Origin: Halalkalibacter suaedae
GTDB taxonomy: Bacteria; Bacillota; Bacilli; Bacillales; Bacillaceae_D
Assembly: GCF_017939705.1 (NCBI RefSeq)
Contig: NZ_JAGKSQ010000001.1
Coordinates: forward strand, 248,001 to 312,000
DNA length: 64,000 bases
Direction: 5' to 3'
The position numbers and the translations under genes were made by a program. This document shows positions 28,709 through 37,639 of the stretch, one piece after another. Position 1 is the first letter of the stretch, and each line of letters starts with the position of its first letter. Below the pieces are notes generated by a model. That model had not been told where the DNA came from. It worked only from the letters and a program-made list of their open reading frames with translations, and did no database searches.

Positions 28709-30016
28709 CTATTCAATAAGCTGGGCTCTCATGATTGCCTTGCCAACAATAACTTCCTCGTGATATAGCTCTACATCAATCTTTCCATGCTTACGTCCTA
28801 TTTCTAAAACCTTTGGTAAGATATGAAGCGTACTTTCAATCTGTACTGGTTTAATAAAATACAATGTAATATCCTCAACGACTAAATCGCCCTTTTTATG
28901 CTTTCGTAACACTTGTCGACCTACTTCGGTCACGATCGTCGTCATCACACCATAGGAAATTGATCCGAGTTGATTCGTCATTTGCGGAATAATTTCACAT
29001 ATGAATGATAGACGATCACCAGAGGAGCGATCTTCAATTCGACTAGTCACTATTTCTTCAATTGTTTCTCCAACATGCGGCTGGCGCTGAACCATCTGCA
29101 ATGCTTTGAGCACATCTTGCCTACTAACCACTCCAATTAGTTTACTCGCTTGATCAATCACGGGTAATAACTCAATCCCTTCCCAAACGAGCAAATGAGC
29201 TACTGTAGCGATTGATGTTTGTTCTTTAACGACGATCGGGTTACTTGTCATCACTTTCTCAATTGGGGTTGATTTAGATGCTCCAAGCACATCCTTTGCT
29301 GCAACCATTCCCTGGACCTTCATCTGGGCATCAATTACGGGATAACGACTATGCCCTGTTTTTTTATTTAAATCATGCCACTTCTCTACTGTATTTTGCA
29401 TAGTCAGATAAAAGGTATTTACAATTGGAATAAGGATATCATCGACTAATACAATTTCTTTTTTTATTAATTGATCATAAATGGCTCTGTTAATCATTGC
29501 AGCTACGGTAAATGTGTCATAGCTCGTTGAGATAATTGGCAACTCAAGCTGATCAGCTAACTTAATAACTTCACTACTTGTATCAAAGCCACCAGTGATT
29601 AACACCGCTGTTCCAGCTTCTAGACCGACCTTATGTACTTGATCACGATTCCCGACAATGAGTAAATTGCCTGCCTCTACATAACGCATCATTGCATCAA
29701 GCTTCATTGCCCCAATGACGAAGCGATTAAGTGTCTTATGTAATCCCTTTCGTCCACCTAATACCTGTCCCTCAACAATATTTACAACTTCGGCATAAGT
29801 AAGCTTTTCAATATTTTCTTTCCGTTTCTTTTCAATCCGAATCGTCCCGACACGTTCAATTGTACTAACAAGTCCTTGATTCTCAGCTTCCTTAATTGCC
29901 CGATAAGCAGTACCTTCACTCACGAGTAGAGCTTTCGCAATTGACCGAACTGAAATCTTTTCACCTATTTGTAACTTTGTAATATAGCCTATAATTTGTT
30001 CATGCTTTGTAGCCAA
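28709..30016 (-). CDS. ytoI: YtoI: HTH-DRTGG-CBS-hotdog regulatory protein
   Basis: A TTG at 30016, 6 nt after GTGGAGG, gives 435 residues (ATKHEQIIGYI), matching the family; the frame to 30100 is unsupported. Order: winged helix (about 1-60, ISVRSIAKALLVSEGTAYRAI), DRTGG domain (about 75-180), two CBS domains (about 195-310), which usually bind adenosine nucleotides, and a hotdog/thioesterase-like fold (about 335-430). The precise role is unknown; a CBS-gated nucleotide-sensing regulator is plausible. Confidence 0.9.
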   Translation of the reverse strand: MATKHEQIIGYITKLQIGEKISVRSIAKALLVSEGTAYRAIKEAENQGLVSTIERVGTIRIEKKRKENIEKLTYAEVVNIVEGQVLGGRKGLHKTLNRFVIGAMKLDAMMRYVEAGNLLIVGNRDQVHKVGLEAGTAVLITGGFDTSSEVIKLADQLELPIISTSYDTFTVAAMINRAIYDQLIKKEIVLVDDILIPIVNTFYLTMQNTVEKWHDLNKKTGHSRYPVIDAQMKVQGMVAAKDVLGASKSTPIEKVMTSNPIVVKEQTSIATVAHLLVWEGIELLPVIDQASKLIGVVSRQDVLKALQMVQRQPHVGETIEEIVTSRIEDRSSGDRLSFICEIIPQMTNQLGSISYGVMTTIVTEVGRQVLRKHKKGDLVVEDITLYFIKPVQIESTLHILPKVLEIGRKHGKIDVELYHEEVIVGKAIMRAQLIE

Positions 30017-30148
30017 TATAAGCCTCCACATACTTTTCCAATTTCTAATAATATAACTATAGTATACGTCTATGTAATTGAAGGAGCAAGGACTTCCCAT
30101 GACCCTCTTAGCTTACCGTACAACCTCTCCGCGATAAGCCTTTCTTCT

Positions 30149-30196
30149 GAAAAAGAGCGTTATGAAACGTCTTTTCACGTTCATAACACTCTTTTG
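30149..30196 (-). terminator. Terminator after ytkL
   Basis: AAAAGAGTGTTATGAACG-TGAAAAGA-CGTTTCATAACGCTCTTTTT on the minus strand: a long stem of about 17 bp with a T run, directly after the ytkL stop. Confidence 0.9.
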
Positions 30197-30197
30197 A

Positions 30198-30881
30198 TTA
30201 CAATTCCATGCTTTCACCGCTCTTAAGGAATAAACCTTTTTTGCCTGATAAATTCTCTGTGAACTCGACTGGATCCTGTTCAATTCCAGGAAACGTATTG
30301 TAATGAATTGGAACAACACGCTTGGCCTGTAACCATTCAGATGCAGTTGTCGCATCTTCAGGTCCCATTGTCAAATTATCCCCAATAGGCAGGAAGGCAA
30401 CATCAATGATATTCCGCTCTCCAATGACCTTCATATCTCCAAATAACGCAGTATCTCCAGCATGGAAAATGGTCTTCCCCTCAGCCTGAAATAATATTCC
30501 GGCTGGCATGCCTGTATAAACGATCTTCTGTTCTTCTTCAATAATATAAGACGACCCATGGAAAGCTTGAGTTAATTTAACATTACCAAAATCAAATTGG
30601 TGTGCCCCACCAATATGCATTGGGTGACAACGTACGCCTTGCCAACCTAAATAGGTTGCCAGTTCGAATGTCGCAACAACAAGAGCGTCATTTCGTTTTG
30701 CAAGTGCAACTGTATCTCCAACGTGATCATTATGTCCGTGTGTTAATAAGATAACATCAACCTTTAAAGTATCAGGATCAAGATCGGTTAAAGAATTGCC
30801 AGTTATAAATGGATCAATAATAATTCTAGTCTTTCCTGTTTCAATTAGAACGACTGAGTGACCATGATAACTAATTTTCAT
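30198..30881 (-). CDS. ytkL: Metal-dependent hydrolase YtkL (metallo-beta-lactamase fold)
   Basis: UPF0173-type hydrolase. ATG 30881 ([14 protein letters not shown], 227 aa) follows AAGGAG by 9 nt and gives the family length. Metal ligands are visible: HGHS near residue 7, [10 protein letters not shown] (HxHxDH), a His in [13 protein letters not shown] and the closing His in [10 protein letters not shown]. The substrate is unknown. It is the last gene before the 1.2-kb repeat-filled region. Confidence 0.92.
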   Translation of the reverse strand: MKISYHGHSVVLIETGKTRIIIDPFITGNSLTDLDPDTLKVDVILLTHGHNDHVGDTVALAKRNDALVVATFELATYLGWQGVRCHPMHIGGAHQFDFGNVKLTQAFHGSSYIIEEEQKIVYTGMPAGILFQAEGKTIFHAGDTALFGDMKVIGERNIIDVAFLPIGDNLTMGPEDATTASEWLQAKRVVPIHYNTFPGIEQDPVEFTENLSGKKGLFLKSGESMEL

Positions 30882-31045
30882 ATGTATCTGCTCCTTCATT
30901 TAAATAGTTTCTTATTCTGCTTATTATACAATAATTCCTCATTCACGTATTCTTTCCTGCTTATCCCTGAAAGATAACCCTTTAATATTTGTTGATTTTC
31001 CTCTTTCCATTAGGATGGAAGGACCTATTGCTGTAGGAAGAATAG

Positions 31046-31790
31046 GGCTCATAATAATGTTGATTAAGTTCATAACTCTGCAGATCCCGCTCATAACGAT
31101 CCTAAATCCGCTCATAAACCTCTACATCCCGCTCATAATTAGACCAGTCTCTTGAGATACAGAACATTTCGGTGGCTTGAAAAGTGACTTCTTCAGAAAA
31201 GCCTGAGGAACTGGTTGGAATTTGGGTAACATAGCGGGTGTAAGAGTGCATATTGAATAAAAAGCCAGCATTCAATGAAAAATGATCACTTTTTCATAAA
31301 TCTAGTTTCAACACGGATGTTAGTCAAATAATAAAAGTTACGTACGTATCAGTTGCTAGATCGAAGCTGGGCAGGCTCATAATAGTCGGGATTGGGCTCA
31401 TAACTCTGTACATCCCGCTCATAACGATCCTAAATCCGCTCATAAACCTCTACATCCCGCTCATAATTAGACCAGCCGCATGAGAACAGAACATTTCGGT
31501 GGTTCGAGAAGTGTCTTCTTCAGAGAATCGTGAGGAACTGGTTGGAATTTGGGTAACATATTGCATGATAGAGTACATATTTGAATAAAAAAACATCCAC
31601 TTCAATGAAAGTTATCCTTTAAATTCATATATCTTGATTCAGCATCGATGTCAGTAACATGATAAGAGATAGATACGTCTCAAGTTCTAGTTCGGGCTAG
31701 GCGGCTCATAATAGTTAGGATCGGGCTTATAACTCTGTGCATTCCGCTCATAACTATCCCAAATCCGCTCATACTCGTTGCACGCCTTCT
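31046..31790 (+). repeat. Tandem 328/329-bp duplication carrying a 21-bp periodic GCTCATAA array
   Basis: GCTCATAA-type octamers occur at exact 21-bp steps: 31047, 31068, 31089, 31110, 31131; again at 31375, 31396, 31417, 31438, 31459; and 31704, 31725, 31746, 31767. The three arrays are themselves 328 and 329 bp apart; 64 bp from 31084 is identical to that from 31412, and the spacer (GGAACTGGTTGGAATTTGGGTAAC and more) is also repeated. The third unit is truncated. Nothing else resembling a gene is visible in the 30882-32062 gap. Confidence 0.9.
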
Positions 31791-31860
31791 ATGAGAAACC
31801 CACTCATAGCAAGGCTTAAGAGAATGCAACGGTTTCGCTCATTGCTTAAAGGCCATTAAA

Positions 31861-31962
31861 AAAGGGCAAATGGAAATCCACTGGCGAAGCCAGTTAGTTC
31901 CATGCCTTTCTGCGGAAAGCGTGCCCCCCATCCCGGTAGCGTAGTCGGAGCGACTTACCATG
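31861..31962 (+). repeat. Dispersed repeat family B, copy B2 (left end truncated)
   Basis: Matches B3 from GGGCAAATGGAAATCCA onward, with the hairpin ACTGGC-GAA-GCCAGT where B3 has ACCGGC-GAA-GCCGGT: both sides of one base pair changed. The right arm CCCCATCCCG and the flank GTAGC...CCATG are present; the left CGGGATGGG arm is missing. Confidence 0.75.
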
Positions 31963-32062
31963 AAAACTATTCTTTCGTTAGTAATCATCTACCTTCCTTT
32001 CTTATTTCTACATTTGATGATATCGTAAATAGAGATAATCGCATTTAAAAGGAGACAAATTG

Positions 32063-33163
32063 ATGATTGAACAGCGTTTAAGCTACCTCAAACAACACTT
32101 ACAACAAAATGACATTGGCATGGCATTTATCCAAGGCAAAGCAAATCTTTTTTACTTTACTGGATTCCGATGTGAACCACACGAACGTCTCGTTAGCTTG
32201 ATGGTCTTTCCAAATGCTGAACCCTGCCTCGTATGTCCTAATATGGAAGTTTCTCTTGCAAAGGAAGCTGGTTGGCAGTTAGACATCATTGGCTACAGTG
32301 ACCATGAAAACCCTTGGGAGAAAATTCAGCAGTTCACAAGCGATATTTCATTTCAAGGAACCATGCTCGGAATTGAAGGAGAGCTACTTTCATTCTCTAG
32401 AGCAGAACAGCTAAAGAACGCGTTCCCCCTTACTGAATGGACAAAGCTTGACAATATATTCATGGATCTGAGACTTATCAAAAATGAAAAGGAAATCTCA
32501 GTTCTTAGAGAAGCAGCAAAGCTGGCTGATTTCGGAGTCGAAGTCGGAGTTCATGCCCTTCAGTCTGGTCGAACTGAAATGGAAATCCTATCAATGATTG
32601 AATTTGAATTAAAGAGGAAGGGTATTTCTGAGATGTCTTTTGGTACACTTGTGTTAAGTGGCGAGCAGTCAGCAAACCCACACGGGAAACCAAGTATGAA
32701 AACCATTCAAAAAGGGGAATTTATCCTATTTGATTTAGGTGTCGTTTTAGAAGGGTATTGTTCTGACATTACTAGAACTGTTGGGTTTGGGGCAATTTCT
32801 GATGAGCAACAGAAGATCTATAACACGGTCTTAAAGGCACAGCTAGATACACTCGAAATGTGCAAGGAAGGTACAATTCTCGGAGAACTTGATAGAAAAG
32901 CTCGTTCGATTATCACAGATGCCGGCTATGGGGATTTTTTCCCTCACAGAATTGGACATGGTCTTGGAACTGAAGTTCATGAGCTCCCCTCTCTGAATGA
33001 AAATAACAGTGATGTGTTAAAGGTCGGCATGTGCTTTACGATTGAGCCAGGAATTTATGTGCCGAGTGTCGGCGGCGTCCGGATTGAAGACGATGTACTG
33101 ATTACTACTGATGGATACGAGTGCTTAACAGCCTATCCAAAAGAATTGCAAATGATTAAATAA
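32063..33163 (+). CDS. M24 family metallopeptidase (Xaa-Pro dipeptidase-like)
   Basis: Predicted cytoplasmic aminopeptidase P/prolidase. ATG 32063 follows AGGAG by 8 nt (366 aa); a TTG one codon earlier is less well placed. An N-terminal creatinase-like domain (about 1-125) is followed by the pita-bread domain with all five metal ligands in order: Asp in LFDLGVV, Asp in CSDITRT, His in HRIGHGLG, Glu in TIEPGIY and Glu in RIEDDVLIT. It resembles B. subtilis PapA/PapB, but I cannot say which. It stands alone, with its own terminator. Confidence 0.88.
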   Translation: MIEQRLSYLKQHLQQNDIGMAFIQGKANLFYFTGFRCEPHERLVSLMVFPNAEPCLVCPNMEVSLAKEAGWQLDIIGYSDHENPWEKIQQFTSDISFQGTMLGIEGELLSFSRAEQLKNAFPLTEWTKLDNIFMDLRLIKNEKEISVLREAAKLADFGVEVGVHALQSGRTEMEILSMIEFELKRKGISEMSFGTLVLSGEQSANPHGKPSMKTIQKGEFILFDLGVVLEGYCSDITRTVGFGAISDEQQKIYNTVLKAQLDTLEMCKEGTILGELDRKARSIITDAGYGDFFPHRIGHGLGTEVHELPSLNENNSDVLKVGMCFTIEPGIYVPSVGGVRIEDDVLITTDGYECLTAYPKELQMIK

Positions 33164-33175
33164 AACGAAACAGAA

Positions 33176-33220
33176 CCCTATTGAACAGGCTTGAAGTCCG
33201 TTCAATAGGGCTTTATTTTT
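33176..33220 (+). terminator. Terminator after the M24 peptidase
   Basis: CCCTATTGAAC...GTTCAATAGGG hairpin followed by CTTTATTTTT, 12 nt beyond the stop. Confidence 0.9.
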
Positions 33221-33244
33221 CTTCAATTAGACTAAGACTGATTA

Positions 33245-33616
33245 CTATGAATTCCATACCCATGTAAATAATTCGCCTTCCTCATTTATAAACCGAATAT
33301 CCATGCGTATTAAATTCGGATAGCGTTGCTGAGCTCTTTTAAGGAGATCATCAACCTTCTCTTCTTCATCAACCTTTAATAAGTCGACAATTTCATTTAC
33401 CTTGTCTTTTGCTTTGTTTCCAGTTATAACATGCTCTTCTTCCCCGTACTTGTATCGACTAGGACTAGCATATTCCCATTGATAGTTCGTTCCTTCTTCT
33501 ACGAACATGACTCTAATTGATGCTGCAGCTGGATCCTTCGCTTGAGCTTCTAACGTTAACACCAAACTACTAGATACCAACATGAAAGCAGCAACAAGAA
33601 ATATCCATTTTTTCAT
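33245..33616 (-). CDS. Small secreted protein of unknown function
   Basis: ATG 33616 (MKKWIFLVAAFMLVSS, 123 aa) follows GAGGTGAGCATA; the longer frame from 33646 lacks a site. A Sec signal peptide is clear, with a likely signal peptidase I cut after LEAQA (about residue 26). No lipobox cysteine is present. The mature part is small, acidic and Lys/Glu-rich with RVMFVEEGTNYQWEYASPSRY, a helix around KAKDKVNEIVDLL and a C-terminal beta-rich segment (DIRFINEEGELFTWVWNS). No family recognised; it may be an envelope or spore-coat associated factor, but that is a guess. Confidence 0.7.
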   Translation of the reverse strand: MKKWIFLVAAFMLVSSSLVLTLEAQAKDPAAASIRVMFVEEGTNYQWEYASPSRYKYGEEEHVITGNKAKDKVNEIVDLLKVDEEEKVDDLLKRAQQRYPNLIRMDIRFINEEGELFTWVWNS

Positions 33617-33667
33617 TATGCTCACCTCATTCATAAGATGTAACATAAAATGGAATTTTATACATAA

Positions 33668-34426
33668 TTACCGATAACGATTTATAACATCAACACCACC
33701 TGTTACTTCCAGAACCGTCCCTGTCACCATATCTGCATTCTCGTCACACAAAAATAAAATAGCACGAGCTATGTCCTCTCCTGTTCCAGATCGCCCAATT
33801 GGTGTTTCATGATCTTGATGGACTCTCGCTTCTTCTATTGTCGCTTCCTTCATTTCACCTAGAATGTTTCCTGGACAAACCATATTAGCTGTAATTCCAT
33901 ATTCCGCTTCTTCAATCGAAACAGTTTTCATCAGTGAGACAAGTCCCACCTTTGCAGCTGCATAGGCAGAGCGATAAATCCATCCAGGAGCACTATTAGC
34001 TCCTTGAAATCCATATGTAATAATTCTCCCAAATTGTTGTTTTCGCATGATTGGTACGATTTTTCTTAAGAGATGATAAACGGCACTTAAATTCCCTTCG
34101 GTCATTTCATACCATTCTTCTTCGCTATAATCGACAAGCTTCTTCCGTTCAAATACGTAAGGCCCTGCATTATTAACTAAAATATCAATTCTACCAAATC
34201 TCTCAAAGGCATTCTCCACTGCTTCGTAAATTTGCTCTTTTTTGGTCACGTCAACTTGAATAAACTGAAGTTTCTCGTCATAGGCTTTCCACTTTTCACG
34301 AAGTGCAGTAATTACATTTTGATCACTTCGGTATGTAACTGAGACAGAGTAGCCCGCTAATAATAGTGATTCCGTTACTTGAACTCCAATCCCCTTTGTC
34401 CCAGCAGTAATAAAGGCATGCCGCAT
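33668..34426 (-). CDS. ytkK: Short-chain dehydrogenase/reductase YtkK
   Basis: A 252-residue classical SDR: cofactor motif TAGTKGIG (about 7-14), NNAGPY, catalytic Ser region and YRSAYAAAK with the Tyr/Lys pair. FabG-like in overall form, but substrate unknown. ATG 34426 has a GAGAGGTGG ribosome site. Its position between ytkL and argH fits B. subtilis ytkK, though here an M24 peptidase, a secreted protein and the repeat region intervene. Confidence 0.85.
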   Translation of the reverse strand: MRHAFITAGTKGIGVQVTESLLLAGYSVSVTYRSDQNVITALREKWKAYDEKLQFIQVDVTKKEQIYEAVENAFERFGRIDILVNNAGPYVFERKKLVDYSEEEWYEMTEGNLSAVYHLLRKIVPIMRKQQFGRIITYGFQGANSAPGWIYRSAYAAAKVGLVSLMKTVSIEEAEYGITANMVCPGNILGEMKEATIEEARVHQDHETPIGRSGTGEDIARAILFLCDENADMVTGTVLEVTGGVDVINRYR

Positions 34427-34491
34427 TCAAGTTCCACCTCTCCTCTAAACTAACCTACGATAAAATCATACTATGTTTTACGGAGATAGTA

Positions 34492-34547
34492 AAAAAAGAG
34501 AACACACTCAGGAGGTTAATTTTTTCCCATTGAGTGTGTTCTCTTTT
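34492..34547 (-). terminator. Terminator after the 49-codon gene
   Basis: AGAGAACACACTCA ... TGAGTGTGTTCTCT, a 14-bp perfect stem with a 26-nt loop, followed by TTTTT on the minus strand. Confidence 0.85.
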
Positions 34548-34559
34548 CTGTTTCATTCT

Positions 34560-34709
34560 TTATTTTTTAGTTTTTTCGTATTGTTGATCCATTTCGTCTT
34601 GATGACGTTGCTCTAACGTACCATGGCTATAAGAATCCATCACTTGTTGATGTACATCCATTTCTCCCTGTGCATCATAAATTCCGCTTGTTAATTTATG
34701 CTCTTTCAT
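34560..34709 (-). CDS. Very small hydrophilic protein (49 aa), unknown
   Basis: A short reading frame starting at ATG 34709 behind a strong AGGAGGAGG site and ending at TAA 34560: begins MKEHKLTSGIYDAQGEMD, is rich in Gln, His, Glu and Lys, and has no membrane segment. A dedicated terminator follows directly, and the position between argH and ytkK corresponds to the small ytzD of B. subtilis, so I regard it as real. A stem CTAGGTTT/AAACCTAG abuts the ribosome site. Such small polar proteins in bacilli are often sporulation-associated, but no evidence is visible. Confidence 0.75.
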   Translation of the reverse strand: MKEHKLTSGIYDAQGEMDVHQQVMDSYSHGTLEQRHQDEMDQQYEKTKK

Positions 34710-34785
34710 GGCATATGCCTCCTCCTAGGTTTATTCCAACAAACCTAGTATTCGGCAGATCCTGACATTTTATGTGAGAGAAGGC

Positions 34786-36156
34786 TTATAAAAGTTCTTT
34801 TACTTTTGCTAATGCCAATTTCACTTGATCAAAACCAGTTCCGCCGGCACTATTTCTTCTGGCAACAACTGTCTTCGGATCAAGCACGTCATAGATATCC
34901 TTTTCAAACAATTCACTTGCCTCTTGATAATCTGTGAAAGGCAAATCAAGTAGAAAGACTCCTTTTTGGATCGCAACTAAGACAAGTTTTCCAACAACTT
35001 CATGTGCTTGTCGAAATGGCATTCCTTTTGTGGCTAAGTAATCTGCGAGTTCAGTCGCATTAGAAAAGTCGTTGTGAACAGCCTTTTCCATAGTATCCTT
35101 ATTGACAGTCATTGTTTCAATCATTCCCGCGAAGATATTTAACGATCCCTTGACGGTTTCAACTGTATCGAACATTCCTTCTTTATCCTCTTGCATATCC
35201 TTATTGTAAGCGAGAGGGAGACCCTTTAATGTTGTTAATAATGAAAAGAGGTTCCCATATACTCGTCCTGTCTTTCCACGAATAAGCTCTGCCATATCAG
35301 GGTTTTTCTTTTGTGGCATAATGCTGCTACCAGTCGCGAAGGTATCATCCATTTCGACAAATTGAAATTCCTGTGTTGACCACAAAATTAATTCCTCGCA
35401 AAGACGAGAGAGATGCATCATAATGAGGGAAGAGTTGCTAAGAAATTCAACGATAAAATCTCTGTCACTAACTGCATCTAGACTATTGTGATAGATATCA
35501 TCAAACCCTAATAGTTCAGCTGAATAAGCACGGTCAATAGGAAACGTCGTCCCAGCTAATGCCCCTGCCCCAAGTGGTGAGATGTTAACACGCTTGATGC
35601 TGTCCTCTAGACGCCCGTAGTCTCGTTCAAGCATCCAAAAATACGCCAACAAATGATGGGCAAACGAAACAGGCTGTGCCCGTTGTAGGTGGGTATAACC
35701 CGGAATAATGGTTTCTACATGTTCCGTCGCTTGTTGGTAAATCGCAGTTTGAAGTTTTTTAACTCCATCCATGATTTCCTTAATTTGATTTCGCAAATAT
35801 AAATGCATGTCTGTTGCCACTTGATCATTTCGGCTTCGTCCTGTGTGTAGCTTTCCGCCGACAGGACCAATTTCATCGATAAGATGTTTCTCAAGATTTA
35901 AATGGATATCCTCTTGCTGGACAGAAAACTCCAACTCGCCCTTTGCTGCTTTTTCACGAAGAACACCAAGTCCTGCTTTAATTTGTTCTACTTCATCGGC
36001 TGGAAGGATGCCACATTTGCCTAACATCGTTACATGGGCAATGCTTCCTTCAATATCCTCATTTACTAATGCTTGATCGAAGCCGATCGATGCACCAAAT
36101 GCATCGACCCACTCCTCTGCTGTTTTTGTGAAGCGTCCACCCCAAAGCTTTGACAC
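34786..36156 (-). CDS. argH: Argininosuccinate lyase
   Basis: Cleaves argininosuccinate to arginine and fumarate, the last step of arginine synthesis. The start is a GTG (36156) whose G is the last base of the argG TAG stop; AAGGAGG lies 10 nt upstream. The 456-residue protein has the fumarase/aspartase superfamily signature [12 protein letters not shown] near 280, plus [13 protein letters not shown] and TVMTLHRAQ-like region [14 protein letters not shown]. Translationally coupled to argG. Confidence 0.97.
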   Translation of the reverse strand: MSKLWGGRFTKTAEEWVDAFGASIGFDQALVNEDIEGSIAHVTMLGKCGILPADEVEQIKAGLGVLREKAAKGELEFSVQQEDIHLNLEKHLIDEIGPVGGKLHTGRSRNDQVATDMHLYLRNQIKEIMDGVKKLQTAIYQQATEHVETIIPGYTHLQRAQPVSFAHHLLAYFWMLERDYGRLEDSIKRVNISPLGAGALAGTTFPIDRAYSAELLGFDDIYHNSLDAVSDRDFIVEFLSNSSLIMMHLSRLCEELILWSTQEFQFVEMDDTFATGSSIMPQKKNPDMAELIRGKTGRVYGNLFSLLTTLKGLPLAYNKDMQEDKEGMFDTVETVKGSLNIFAGMIETMTVNKDTMEKAVHNDFSNATELADYLATKGMPFRQAHEVVGKLVLVAIQKGVFLLDLPFTDYQEASELFEKDIYDVLDPKTVVARRNSAGGTGFDQVKLALAKVKELL

Positions 36157-37367
36157 TAGTTTGTGACCTCCTTCTTTTCCTTATTAACCATGCTATTAAC
36201 CTTTGTAGAAAGTCCCCATAATGAAATGAAGCCAACTGCTGCACCGTGATCAAATTCATCATCAGTTGAGTATGTCGCAAGCTTTTCATTATATAGTGAG
36301 AAAGGAGATTTACGTCCTTCAACAATGGCATGACCTTTGAATAATTTCACACGAACAACGCCTGTGACCGTCTTTTGTGTTTCTTTTAGAAACGCTTGAA
36401 GTGCTGGTTGAAGTGGAGAAAACCAAAGCCCATCATAAATTAATTCAGATAGTTTCTTAGCAATAACTGGCTTGAAGTGTGCAACCTCTTTCGTCAATGT
36501 AATATCTTCTAATTCTTTATGTGCTTTTATTAGAGTCATTGCACCTGGACACTCGTATACTTCACGAGACTTAATTCCAACAAGTCGATTTTCAACATGA
36601 TCAATACGTCCAACCCCATGCTTACCAGCAACTTGATTTAATTCTAGAATTAAATCATCTAATTGATATGATTTTCCGTTAATAGAAACCGGGACTCCTT
36701 GTTCAAATCCAATTTCTACAATATCAGCTTGATCTGGTGCATCCTCAATAGAAACTGTTAACTCATATGCACCCTCTGGAGGAGTTGCCCATGGATCTTC
36801 TAAAATTCCACACTCATTTGCACGTCCCCATAAGTTTTGATCGACAGAGTAAGGATTATCTAAATCAACTGGAATTGGTACATTATTTGCTTTTGCGTAA
36901 GCGATCTCTTCGTCACGAGACCAACCCCATTCTCTTACTGGTGCAAGTACTTTTAAGTTTGGATTTAGAGCTTGAATCGACACCTCAAACCGTACTTGGT
37001 CATTTCCTTTTCCAGTACATCCATGTGCAACAGCCGCAGCTCCTGTCTGTTCTGCAATCTCAACTAATTTTTTTGAGATTAGCGGGCGAGAAAGAGCCGA
37101 CACGAGTGGATACTTTTCTTCATACATTGTATGTGCCTGAAGTGCTGGTAAAACGAAATCCTCTGCAAATTCCTTCTTTGCATCAATAGAGTATGATTCA
37201 ATTGCACCAACGTCTAGAGCCTTTTGTTTAACGAAATCAAGGTCTTTGCCTTCACCAACATCAAGTCCTACAGCAATAACATCGTATCCTTTATCTGCTA
37301 ACCATTTAATCGCAACAGATGTATCTAATCCGCCTGAATATGCTAATACCACTTTTTCTTTACTCAT
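36156..37367 (-). CDS. argG: Argininosuccinate synthase
   Basis: ATP-dependent condensation of citrulline and aspartate. 403 residues, normal length. The PP-loop AYSGGLDTS at about 9-17 and the [13 protein letters not shown] and EWGWSRDEE stretches are conserved. It heads the argGH operon; upstream are two ARG-box-like palindromes for the ArgR/AhrC repressor. Confidence 0.97.
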   Translation of the reverse strand: MSKEKVVLAYSGGLDTSVAIKWLADKGYDVIAVGLDVGEGKDLDFVKQKALDVGAIESYSIDAKKEFAEDFVLPALQAHTMYEEKYPLVSALSRPLISKKLVEIAEQTGAAAVAHGCTGKGNDQVRFEVSIQALNPNLKVLAPVREWGWSRDEEIAYAKANNVPIPVDLDNPYSVDQNLWGRANECGILEDPWATPPEGAYELTVSIEDAPDQADIVEIGFEQGVPVSINGKSYQLDDLILELNQVAGKHGVGRIDHVENRLVGIKSREVYECPGAMTLIKAHKELEDITLTKEVAHFKPVIAKKLSELIYDGLWFSPLQPALQAFLKETQKTVTGVVRVKLFKGHAIVEGRKSPFSLYNEKLATYSTDDEFDHGAAVGFISLWGLSTKVNSMVNKEKKEVTN

Positions 37368-37380
37368 TTCTCATTCCCCC

Positions 37381-37498
37381 AGTGAATATTCATACTTAAA
37401 ATATTATTTTTATACAAGCACATCCAAAAAAAGGGGTGCTCATATTTAGCACTTTATAATGTATAAAACCAACTACATTTCTTATTAATATTCATTAC
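37381..37498 (-). promoter_or_regulatory. argG control region: two ARG boxes and a terminator-like hairpin
   Basis: Minus strand TATGAATATTCACT (37394-37381) and AATGAATATTAATAAG (37496-37481) resemble ArgR/AhrC half-site pairs (TGAATNNNNATTCA). Between them GTGCT-AAATATG-AGCAC is followed by CCCTTTTTTT (37453-37426), a short terminator-like structure in the expected leader. The nonamer AGCACCCCT occurs twice. I could not settle on the promoter hexamers; TATAAA is near 37454-37459. Confidence 0.5.
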
Positions 37499-37599
37499 TT
37501 TAACAGGGGTGCTTGGTTTTGGCAAGTCATTTTTATTCTTTTTTTATGAATTAATTTTCTTTTTCATTTTAATAAAAATACGTTTTTCAGATAAATAAA

Positions 37600-37633
37600 A
37601 GGATGATCTAGACACTTACTTCTAGATCACCCT
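37600..37633 (-). terminator. Terminator after the EcsC-like gene
   Basis: GGTGATCTAGA-AGTAAGTG-TCTAGATCATCC then TTTTATTT on the minus strand. Confidence 0.88.
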
Positions 37634-37639
37634 GCTTTT

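Noticed and set aside
31046-31790. CRISPR array
   Set aside because: The repeated core is only 8 bp with a 21-bp step, spacers are not unique between units, the whole block is tandemly duplicated and no cas genes are nearby.
36767-37189. 140-codon plus-strand open frame inside argG
   Set aside because: Lies wholly opposite argG, has no Shine-Dalgarno and a His/Leu-rich composition; a shadow of the argG codon pattern.
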